The translations under genes were made by a program, and so were the position numbers. From assembly GCA_022605955.1 (NCBI GenBank), contig JAKCOZ010000007.1:35132991-35196990 (forward strand): a stretch of DNA of 64,000 nt, given 5' to 3'. Below are positions 41,201 to 53,200 of the stretch, one piece after another (within the stretch, counting starts at the first letter, position 1; each line of letters starts with the position of its first letter). Source of the DNA: Rallus limicola (taxonomy: Eukaryota > Chordata > Aves > Gruiformes > Rallidae). Under the pieces are notes generated by a model. That model was not told the origin of the DNA. It ran no database searches and saw nothing but the letters and a program-made list of their open reading frames with translations.

Positions 41201-44200
41201 AAACTTAGTGCAAGCATGTGCCATGGAAGTTTGATGCAATTCTATCCTGCATTCCTAGTTCATTCTGTCATTAACCTTATTCCCTAATTTGCACCTGCAT
41301 TATGAAACCTCTGAAATGCAGAGTGCATCCTTTTAAAAAAAAACAAACTGTCCCTGAACCAAATCCTTACTTGATGAAAATACCATTATGTGTATTACTA
41401 GAACAGAAATAATAGAATCTAAATAAACATAGAAATGCTAGTAAGCATTAAATATTTCCCTTTATGGTTCTTATCTGTGACTTGTAAGAGTGATTTTTAT
41501 TATTAAACTGTTTCAAACTTTTCTGAAAATAAATTATGATTAGCAGGTGAAAACGACAAGAGACAGCCAGTCATTAACCTGTACATGTTTTCTGAGAAAC
41601 AGAAATTTGAATTGAATAGACTTATTTCTCTTCATGGGTGTGTAAACCTTCAAGTTAACTTCAGATCCTAATTCAGGAGTGAGCTGAAATACTAGGATTT
41701 TAAGATAAGTCATATTAAATGCTAAGTAGTACCATATAGTTGTCATATGTCAGTTAATGTTGTTGATTATAACATTTTTATCCATATGCTCATAACAGCC
41801 TGCTAATCTTGGAGAGTATAATGCTGTCCCTTTATATTTCAGGATATTGCCATCATCAATGAGGATAATCTGCCAATGTTTAATCGTTGTGGTGTCATGG
41901 CATTGGTTGCAGCGTATCTCAACTTTCTGAGTCAGATGATTGCAGTTCCTGCTTTTTGTCAGCATGTCAGCAAGGTAACACAGAATAAAGTAGTTTAAGG
42001 CTTTTAGAACAGTATGTATTCTACTGTAAAATGGTAAAATAACTTCTGTTAAGTAGCTGTTTGTAGTGTTGATCTCCTGTATTTATGTCCACCAACACTG
42101 CTCTTTGATCTCTGATGAGACTTGCTGACTTGTAAAGTCATCTCACTTGCTGACTTGTAAAGTTACTCACAGGATATTTTTCTCTCAAGATCTTGAGAAT
42201 GAGATCTGTACTCTATAACATGACTGCCACAATCACTTTTTCCTGTTAAAGGAAGTTCTGAAGGCCTCAGTTGTGCGGGGGTAGCTGTTAGTGAAGGATT
42301 GGTAATTCCTACAGTAGGACCTCTTTAAAGCAATTTAGTCATTGGAGAAAATAACTATGGAACTATTTCATTTGTACTGTTTGGCTTGGGTTTTTTCAGG
42401 TTATTGAAACTAGAAGTCTGGAAGCATCTTACTTTCTACCAGAAACAATTTTCAAAGACAAAAGCAAGTAAGTAGATATAGGTTGTGAACAGTGAAGTGT
42501 GCCTGTTTTGCTATTAAAAAATCACGTGATGGAAATATGTTCCATGTGTGAAAAACAATTTAGAGGTTTAATAGGCTACAGCATAGGCAGAAGAAAACTA
42601 AGCATTAAAAGCACATATGCATATATGAAAAAACCCCAGTTTTCCTGACTTTTCTTCCTGTAGTCAGAGGCACATTTGCAGAGTATGATATTTGGTGTAA
42701 GTGCTAACACAGCAAAGTGCATTTTGCTGAATCACAGAATGTTTGAGGTTGGAAGGGACCTCTGGAGATTATCTGGTCCAAATTCGCAGCTCAAGCTGGA
42801 TGATCTAGAGAAGGCTGTCCAGGACCACATCTAGAAAATGGCTGTGGGTTATCTCCAATTTTGGAGACTCCACAATCTTTCTGGGTGACCTGTGCTAGTG
42901 CTTGGTCATCCACACAGTAAAAAAGTGTTTTCAAGTGTTCAGAGGGAACCTCCCATGTTTCAGTTTGTGCCCATTGCCTCTGGTCCTGTTGCCGGGCACC
43001 ATGGAAAAGAACCAACATCTGTTATTAACTGGGGAAGAACTGTCAGCAGTAGGCTGAGGGGTAATGGTTTTAAACTCAAAAAGGCGAGATTTAAGTTGGA
43101 TATTAGGAAAAAATCCTTCACTATGAGGGTGGTGGATGACTGCAACAGGTTGCCTAGAAACGTAGTGGAGGTCCTAAACCTGGAGATGTTCAAGGTCAGG
43201 CTTGATGGGGCTCGGAGCTACTTGATCTAGTGAAGGTGTCCCTACTTACTGCAGGGGGGTTGGACTACATGACTCCTAAAGGTCCCTTCCAACCTTACAT
43301 ATTCTGTGATTATCTTTACTGTTTCCCTCCCTTAAGGTAGCTGCACACAGTTTTCTTTTCTCCATGTTGAACTCTCCCAGTTCTCTGACTGTCTTCACTG
43401 GAGAGATGCTCCAGTCCCTTAATGGTCCTTTGTTAGTCTCTCTACAGCATGTCCATGTCTCTCCTGTCCTAGGGAGCCCAGCGTTTTGCACAGTACTCTG
43501 GGTGTTGCTTTACCAGTGCTGAGTGGAGGGTTAAGATCACCCTCCTCAACCTGCTCGCGGTGCATTTCCTGAGGCAGCCCAGGAGACCCTTACCCCCAAG
43601 GGCACATTGATGGCAAATGGCAAATACTGCTACTCTGCAGTTTTTCCTATTTAACAGACACCATGATCTCTCAAGATGTAGAAGAATAGGCAAGGAGCAT
43701 ATTTCAGGTGATACTTCTTGGTTAAAGTAGCTAAAAATATTGCAGAGATATTCAATTGACTCATTTTGGGGTGTATATTCATTGTTAAAATACTGAACAG
43801 GTTTTATTTCCATCAGATCATTACCATTGACCCTTTTTGGTTGCTTGCAGGCATTAAAAAAATGTTTTACTTAATGAACAGGTCTCTGTTGGTAGATCAT
43901 AACTTCAAATGTATGTTTTGACAGTCTTCCAAAATCCTTGGAGAAACATGAAAAAAACTTATTTTTCCTGACAAACAAGATTGCAGAATCATTAGGAGGC
44001 AGTGGGTACAGCGTGGAAAGATTGTCGGTTCCATACGTACCCCAGGTAACAGGTGAGTGGCAATTAGTGGCAAAACTGCTAAGTACCAGTTATTAAGAAT
44101 GCTTTTTTGATGTGTTTTGGGCCAATGAAATGTGACTACTTGGCAATAAAACTTAATCATAATTTAATGTTATTTTCTCAAGGGTTGTTTTTTTGTTTTT

Positions 44201-47200
44201 TTTTTTTTTTTATCATTAGCTATTATATTATTGCTAAAGAAGTTTCAAATACATGTCCTTTTAAGTTATATTTTTTTCCTTGAAATTCAGGAGGGGAGCC
44301 AGAAAGTTGTTGAACTCAGTTCAACTCTCTTTAATGCAGTCTTTGCTTTTGAAAGAATGCCTAAGATCAGTAGCGGTGATTATTAATGTTTTTCTGTCTG
44401 AATTTGAATTAGCAGGTGAGGAAGGATTACACAAGGCAGCATGCTTTATCCTTTTTATGTAAACACTGGATGGAACTTAGCCCATCTACCCTTATGGTGA
44501 CTTGAGTTATTTGCTTTAATCAAACTCTCAGTGAGCAGATGTTAATTTAGTTAAGAATGTTTTTTTTTTTAGTCCTTTAGGTACATGTTCTAGCTTAGTG
44601 TCAGGTAATGCAATCAAAATAAAGTATGCCTGAGGAAGGTTTGTGAGTGTTTGTGCTACACAGAATGCATGAATACTGTGTAAATGATTACTTTAGTGTG
44701 TGATGCTGTGTGTTTTCTGCTCAACAGCCAGTTGAGCAACTTACTGGGGAAAAAGGAAAAGTTTGTGCGTATCTGTTTTACTAATGGTGTGTGTTTTGTG
44801 GCTGTATGTAACTGGTTATTATTGTAATAGACTATGGGACATCTCAGTCTGAAGCATGACCTTTCTGAGAAATAAAAGCTCCTAGCATGAAAATAATGAT
44901 TCCTATGTTTTGTAACTCACATGTCAGAAGAAACATAGTACATATAAACAGTGAATGCCAGATTTGTTGTGCTTGCAGTACGATTCAGATACATTCCTGC
45001 TATTCTTGAATAAACTTTGGATAACTGCTATGGGAGGGGATGAGTTCTCCAGAGCAGCAGATATGGTTCTGTCCCATGTGCTGCCAGGCAAACTAGTGAT
45101 TTTATTCTGAAGCACTCAAGCAGCATCTGTGTTTTCTGTTGCTGGCTGTTGTCTTCTGAATATTAAACTGCTGCTGTGACCATCAGGTTATTTGTTCTGG
45201 CATCCAAAAACCCACTTAATATTACATTGTAGTGGTGGCAGAAGGTAGCAAGTGAAGAAATGGTACTTTTACAGTATTTACCATCTTTGATTGAATGAGA
45301 ATGGAATGAGAAAGATAGGCTGCTTGGAAATTTATGGTAAGCCTCTTGTAGAAAATGAGTTGTATTTATACTCAAGTGACCTTGCTAGGGTTTTCTTGGG
45401 TGCTTCTATAGAAAAGCATTCCTACACAGGAAGATACATAAGTTCTGACAAGGTTAAGCAATTTTAGCTCCAATATGTGATTAACTTCAGCAGTTATGGT
45501 GGTATGAGAAACCACCATATTTAATGCTACATTATAGAATATGTGAAGCAGTTGAGTGGGTTGGGGCATGTGTTACAGTCTTGCAAAGAGCAGTAACCAA
45601 AATTGGCTTCGTATCTTGTCTGTTATATCTGGTTAGGATCATTAATCTCTGATCTTGGGAGATACTGAGCTTCCAAGGCATTCATTTGGTCCTATAGCGG
45701 GATTAAAGTGAATATTGTAGAATTTAAAACTTTTAATTTTGACTTAAATGTGTAATTTCTACTATTTGATTATAAAGCTAGAATATAGTGTCTCAAAGAA
45801 TATCAGTTGTAGTAAGAGATGGATCAATTTTTAATACTCTGGTGGTTGAACCCAGAATGTAGTTGAACCCAGAAAGCCAGTAAAGATTTTATCCTAATTA
45901 TTTTCAGTATTTCTGAACATTAATGCTGCAGTGCTTAACAGTAACTTACAGGCATAAAATCATCACCCTTTCTCTGTTTCAGTTTTTGATACGTTTCTGT
46001 TGGAAAGTCATTCATATTTGCAAATTTTTCTACCTTCTTCTATTAAATGTCTGGGGTAGGAGGGAAGTTGATAATTTAAATGTACATTTAATCATTTTTT
46101 GTCTATACCTTTTCTTAAATTTGACTCTATTTCCATCAGGCAAAAAACCTCATAAATGCAGACACAAGTCAAAAGGTAAACTGAGTTATAGGTCAGCCTG
46201 CTCTCCTGTTAGCTGTCGTGTGTGTATAGGATGTGCACAGACAAAGAAACCCCAAACGCTTTTAGAAGGCTTTTAAACTTTAGGCCAGAAATTGTGTTAT
46301 ACTTAGTGTTTCCTTCGCTGTATTTGGTTCATGTCCTCGATGTACCTGTGGCAATGTTAGCTGCTCCAAGGTTTACCTTTTCTTTATTCTTCTTGGGGAA
46401 TTCTGCAATATGGTATCTTCCTACCTTCTTTTCCTGAGCAGGTAGTAAGGCTGTAGGTAGCATTTTTGTAATAGCACTAATTACCCCTCTGAGTAAATTT
46501 ACAACAACTTGGTAGAAAGTCAGAAGCCCACAGCTATTCAGAACAATGATTTGTCATACTTGGGCTGTTTGCGACCAAGGTAATAAAGTCGTTAATGTTG
46601 GAAAAGATTTCCAAATCATCTAGTCCAACTGCCCCCCTACCACCCGTGTTACTTACTGAACCATGTCCCTAAGTACCTCATCCAACCTTTAGTGGGACAC
46701 ATGGGAGCGTTGGTGGGACATTGGTGGGACAGGTAGACATGCATATGTTCTGTGCACATCCCACCAGTAGTTGAGCTTAGACAATGTTTACCCACCATCT
46801 GCCTCCTGCTTCCCAGTCTCCCCAATCACTGTGAGTCCCCAAGGCCCACAGCCCCAGTCCAGATGGTACAGATCCCCCTTGTGCACAGTAATGCACATGT
46901 GTGTGCACACATGGGTCTCAGTCAGTTGCTCCAGTATCCATGGTCTTTCTGACAGTTGGCCTGGGCCTCCTGGTCCCTCCATGTCCCTCTCCCTGGGACA
47001 CACATGCACACCCCCAGCTCCAGGCCACTTGCCTTACCTGCTGGTCCAGCTTGATATTCCCTCATGATCACACACTGTCACTGTGCACCTTTGCTTGCGT
47101 CAGACATACAGGCCCTTTGACTCCTGGTCTGACTCCAGTCACTGCACTCAGCACCCCATGCATGCATCTGTATAAATAAGTCCCTCACCCAGGACAAGAG

Positions 47201-50200
47201 AAATGGGGTTTAGTGAGAGGACATGACAGGCTATACTGGTGAGGCTGAGGACGTGGCCAGATGTGCATAGTGATCAGCCACCAGGTTGCATGGAACTGAT
47301 GCCTTTATCTCCTTATTCCTCTATTTTCTTTGCTTGCTCCTTCTCAAACCATCTCAATCCATTTTTTCCCCACCCTTTGTTCCTCCCTTAAACATCCCAT
47401 ATCAAGCCTTGTGTAATCCCGAGGTGTTACTCCCCTGCATCCCTCAATGTGTCCCATACCCCAGTCACTGATCCCACCTCAGTCAGCAAGGAGACCCGGA
47501 GAGCTGCTTCTGTGGTGTGGGTGCATCTCCATAACCATGGGACCAAGACTCCTGGGACAGTCCTGGCAGGGACTGGGGCAGCAGGTGTTGGGGCTCCATC
47601 ACTGCTCTCATGCTTCTGGGCTCATTTGTGCAAGCAGAGATGATCATTATATTACATAAGAGAAAAAAATTAGTTTTCACTGGTTTTCACCCACTTAATA
47701 TGTTGAAATTAGAGATGAATGGGCCCTTTTTTTAGGCCAGTGTAGTGAGGCACCCATTGCAAAAATGAACTATTTAAAGTAGTCCCAAAAATGTATCTTC
47801 TGGTGTTAGCATCTCAATTATAGAGAGAACAGCAAGATGGCAGCAAAGATGTAGTTTTGTCTTGTGTTGCTCTTGAGGGCTAAAGTGCTTTCCTCAGACT
47901 CTATGTATTAGTCTTGTACCAGTGAGCTGTCAGGAATTAAAAATTAAGTAAATCCTGCAAAATGCCACTTCACATGATCAGGGACTCAGAGAAAACCTGG
48001 CAGATATAGCTAGTTGGGTTTTGCTGTCACTTGATCTGAAAATGGCCTTTCTTTTATATGACTTCTGAAAGTTATTTCTTGATTTTTAAAAGTTGAGTAT
48101 GTTTTCTCTGCTGAAATGAATTCTGTTTGTTCCTGTTCAATATTTGCACTGCAAAAGCACTTTGCTAGAAGTGGCTTAAACAAAGGTGCGGAAGAACCAG
48201 CATAAATTACCTGGGGGTGGGGGGAGTTTGAGAGTCATTCTCCTTATCTTAGTATCAAATGCCTCTAGGCCCTTCTACCTGTACTGTGAGTCATCAAATA
48301 TTAATGGCTGGGTCCAAATGGCTTGACCTTGACTAAAATCTAATATGTGATATGGCAATTAAAGGTTTTCTAAGAGAGATGTCAGGCTACTGAAGTCTCC
48401 ATTTGTTAGAGGATCTTTGTGATGTGCCTGCAAATTTCTACCAGGGTTTGTGTAATTTGTATAAATCTTACGTTAATATATTAAATTTCAAAAATGAGAA
48501 GATTATTGGTGTACTGTCTCAGAAATGCAATTACAAAAGGAAATTCCATCAGCTGATGGATCATTTGATCATAAACTATAATCTGCTTATGCAGACTCTA
48601 GTATCAGCACAGTTGGTCTTATTCTGACAAGTTTTCAGGCCAGCTGGACTTGTTAAAATATTTGTAGAAAGTTAAAAATTAAGAGTTTTTTTTACCAAGT
48701 AATTTTTTAGGCTTGCTGAATATGGTACTTGTAGCAAAACAAGTAAGGAAGGATTGTTGTTCACTTTCATTCAGAAATATTTATTTCTTCTGTCAGTGAG
48801 TCATCTTCCAAGGAGGCCTTTTCTGTTTCAGAATACCTTCAAATTAAGGCCTACATATTTCAGTGTCACAACCATTAAAATTAGTTCAGGCTTTTGTAAA
48901 TCATTCTGCAGCAACAGATCTTGATGTGCTATGCTATTTATTATGCATTGGAATAAGATCTCATCTCCATTTAAAAAATGCTAGTCTTTCAAGGGAAAAT
49001 TGGCAAGCTCTGGGATTGAGGGGGAAGAAACAATAAAAAGATTATTTTTCTTCTAATTTAGAGCAGTAACCGATCATTTTTCACAACAATCCAAATGATA
49101 AACCAGATGATCTTGCATTAACTAGGTGCAGAGAAACAAATCTGCATCTGATGTGTAGAATTTGATTGCTCATGTTTCAAGTGTTATGCAGAAAGTGAGC
49201 TAAGTTGTTTTTATTTTAGATGAGGACAGACTCTCCAGGAGGAAGAGCATTGTGGACACAGTATCTATCCAGGTGGATATTCTGCCTGGCAACAACATGG
49301 AGGATAAGGTATGAAAATCACATGATGTTTTAAAGCAACATCTTTGGGGCGGGGGGGTGAGGAGGGAACGCAGATTACTTTTTCCCAGAAAGGTTAATGT
49401 CTGATAGTCCTAGAAATGTTCAATGTTTTTGGACTTTGATATTTTTTTTAACATCTATATTTGTAGAAATGTGTTGTTGAAGACACTGATACTGGTCTTG
49501 CTGTATAAAAAGGTATTATGATTCAGTATTCTAAAATATTTTCTTGGCATTTTGGGGGGATCAAATAAAAATCCTGTATCTGTGTCCCTGCATCATCTGA
49601 AGTGTCTGAGACTCTTGTTCATCAGTGTGGGGCTGACAGATACCAGACTAGCATCTGTCAGACCTGCTGTCTTTGAGAGGGGCAGGTTAAGACTAGGCAG
49701 GCTACATATGGTGTTACAGTATCACTTTTCCCCTCCTGAAGGGCTTAACTTAAAGACACGGGAAGGGTAAGGCAGCAACAGAAAGTTTTTTTTTATGTAG
49801 GGTACAGGAGCTGATGCTAATTATCCCTTAGCAAGATTGCATTATAATTAAAATTACCCCACAGCTTCTGACACTTCATTTGAAGTATTTCCTAAAATAA
49901 AATTCCACTTCTACTGAATCTTTTTCAAGGCTCTGCTGATTTTTATTACCCAGATTTCAGTTGGCTGCAGTGGGGATCAGCTGTTGAAATTGAGGTGTTT
50001 GTACGTGGAAATGAAACGTACCTTCAGCTCCTTGCAACACAAAGCATCTGGGAGTGTGGAACAGAATGTGGGGACACAGTCAAACTGAGCGTTAGTTAAA
50101 AATGCAATATTAAGCTATTGCTAAGGAGCAAGCCTCACTTAAACATTTACTGACAGGAGTTGCTTGTTTTACATCATTATTATTATTCCTTTCTGCTTGG

Positions 50201-53200
50201 TGCTGATGATACCTCAGATGATATTCTGTGTTTACATCTTGCTATCTACATAAACTAGATAATGGTTTAGGAGAATGAAGAGAGAAGTATTTGAAAAATA
50301 ATCCAGATTAGTTTTCTGAAGAAATTAAATGTTCCTAATAGGAATGGGGGTGTTTTGCCATTGGGTTTCTTTTTTTAATCTCATGTATGATTGAACATCT
50401 CATTTGAAAGTAGAATTAAATGAGAGAAGGTTCCTTTTCAGATTTCAAATCATTATGCCGATGTTATGTTGAACATTGTTTTTTTGAACAGGATATAGCA
50501 TTTATAGATGGGCAGTCAGTGTAAGGCGGGCCAGGGTCTTGGATTATGGATTACTGCTTGTGTCTCAAAATCAAGAATTTTATTAATCAGAAACATGTGA
50601 AACAAGCTTCTTCTCTTTTAGTTGCTTTACAGTGTTTGCTTACAATGCAAAGGGTAAATAGTATTTCTGTTGACTGCAACTTGGCCTTGATATGTAAATA
50701 ATGAACATTGGAAAAACTTACATAGAATCATAGAATTACTCAAATTGGAAAAGGCCCATAAGTTCGTTGAGCCCAACTATTAAGCTAACACTGCTAAGCC
50801 CACTGATAAACCAGGTCCCTATGCACCCCATCTACGTGTCTTTTAAATACAGTGATGGTGACTCAACTGCTTCCCTGAATTACACTAGGATATTAAATTT
50901 GGTTCTCCTCCTGGGTAGATGAGTAAATATAATGTAATCCATAACTGTCAGAAGAATTGAACTGAAGAAAAAAAAGGAGCATAAGGCTTTATGATTAAGA
51001 GGATAAACTGCATGATAGAAGCTTCTCTCACACACCCCACCACACTCTCCCAAACCCCCTCCCCAACCCTCTGCCAGAGTAGGATAATGAGAAATACAAC
51101 CAGATCTTAAAACACCCCCCATACACACACCCCTACCTTCTTCTTGCACTCAACTTTATTCGTGATTTCTCTTTCTTCTCACCCTGTCCCGCAGGGTGGC
51201 ACGGCAAGGGTTGGGGAACAGGGGTTTAGGTCAGTTCCCCATGAGTTGTTTTCCTTTTTAGCAGGGATGGGAGGCATTCCTCACATTATTCCCCTGCTCC
51301 AGCATGGAGTCCTGCCCATTAACTTCTCCAACGTGTCCTTTCCCACTGGGCTTCTGTGACCCCCACCCAGTGTGGCTCACTTATATGGGGTGCACACCTT
51401 CAAACCCAGACTGCTCCAGCCTGGTCCCCCACAGGGTCAGAAGTCACCCCAGCAAACCTGCTCTGCCATGGGCCTCTCTCTCCATTGGGCTGCAGGTTCT
51501 GTGAGGAGCTTGCTCCAATGGGGGTCACAGTGTCTTTCATGAGTCCCCACCTGCTCCAGCACTGGAGGGATCTCTGCTTCATGTCATCTTCCGTGGGCTG
51601 CAGGGGGGACAACCCACCCCACCATGGTCTTCTCCACAGCCTGCAGGGGAATCTCTCCTCCAGAACCTGTAGTGCCTCCTCCCCCACCTTCTTCACTGAC
51701 CTTGATGTTGCAGTTTCTTACATCTTCTCACTTCCTTCTCTGGTGGCAAAAAGCAACTACTTGCATTTTCTTTTTTTTTCCTCTTAAATTTGATTCCCAG
51801 AGTCGCTGTGACCATCACTCATGGGCTTGGCCGTGGTCAGTGGTCGGTCTGGTCTTGAGCCCAGCTGGTGTTTGTGCTATCATGCCTAGGGGAAGCTTCT
51901 AGCTGCTTCTTGCAGAAGCCACCCCTCTCCTCCACCAGAACCTTGCCATGTAAAACATCAACACAGTCATAAATATACTGACTGATAAAGAAACTGCAGG
52001 TCTCTAAAGAATGAAAGCACAAAGATTCACGAGCTAGAGCTCTTCAGAAAAACAAATGTTCATGCATCTTTGGTAATTTTGCAGACCCAAGCAGTTCCTG
52101 AATGAAGAACATCTGCAGCTAAATGAAGACATTTTCTCAGTCCATCAGACATAGCTTGTAAAGAGCTCTTTGTGACATAAGCACCAAATTATTTGGAGCC
52201 CATACTGAATATGAAGTTAAGCCTAAAGAAATAATCATTTCCTATTCTAGCCTCCACTGTTGCCTCTTATCTTAGTATCACGTTGCTGGTAGCTCAGTGA
52301 GTCTCAGGGAGCAGTTACTATCGTTCTTAACTGCTGTATAAAACCAGCATTGATGCTTAGCACTGCAACATCCTCCTGACTCAAAGGAGTGTTCTGCCAA
52401 AATTCAAGTCCTTTTCCAAAGCATTGTTGCCACAAAGCATCTTGACCAGACTTTGGAAAGTTCACTTTGATCTCATTTGATAAAAATTTCCTCACTAATT
52501 GCAGTGGCTTAAAAATGTTATTCAGTGATCTACCAGCTGTCATGGAAACTCCAGATAAAGCTATTACAGACTTCAAGGCAGAAGAGTTCTGTGGCCATCT
52601 TGGCCTTCTGTATTCATTATATTCTTTTTTTTTTCTTTTAGTAGCTTGTTATTTGGGATGTTTAACATGCTTTTTTATTTGTGTTTAGGCTGATAACACT
52701 GAAGAAATCACCTTTGAAGCTTTGAAGAAAGCAATTGGTAAGACTTATTATAGTCGTTTATACAGCGTAGTTTTAGATTACTGTGGAACTACTAGAGATA
52801 AAGGCATTATCAGAATAACATAATTCATTGTTTCCTCTTCAGCTAGTAAATTTATTTTAAAAAATTATTTAATTCTACAGTTCTGCAACAATACCCTGAT
52901 ATTTTTAGTGAATTAATTTTCTGAGGCTAATATGACTGAATGAAAAGCATCTGGAAATGCCTGTCATCTATTAAATAAGCCAACCTGTAACTAACTTGAG
53001 ATTTTCCATTTCTACTGAGTCATTATTTATAGTGCAGTTTAAATATTTTTTTATGTATTAAGATTTTTCAGGTCTTCAGCATATTCAGAAAACAGATGGT
53101 AAGGTAAACATTGGGAACTTCAAAACCACTCTGTTTTTTAAAATAATATTTTTCTGACAAGTGACCCAGCTACCAGAAGTCAGAATTACCCAGTTCCCTT

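Larger units (their letters stand above)
42468..43924 (+). other. EFR3A intron 17
   Basis: 1.5 kb, more than half of it a nested pair of CR1 elements (42729-43607). Confidence 0.82.
44053..49219 (+). other. EFR3A intron 18 (5.2 kb)
   Basis: Contains a short CR1 and, directly after it, an unclassified GC-richer block (46691-47640). The remaining AT-rich sequence shows no recognised feature. Confidence 0.78.
49309..52688 (+). other. EFR3A intron 19 (3.4 kb)
   Basis: Contains a G-quadruplex motif near the donor, a CR1 fragment and a family A LTR. The open frame at 49552-49770 has no recognisable product. Confidence 0.8.

Noticed and set aside
43469..43813. 114-codon minus-strand open frame ending in a reverse-transcriptase-like motif
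   Set aside because: It is the remnant of the outer CR1 ORF2 plus flanking intron, not an independent gene.
51356..51787. 143-codon open frame
   Set aside because: Lies inside the family A LTR, with low-complexity composition.
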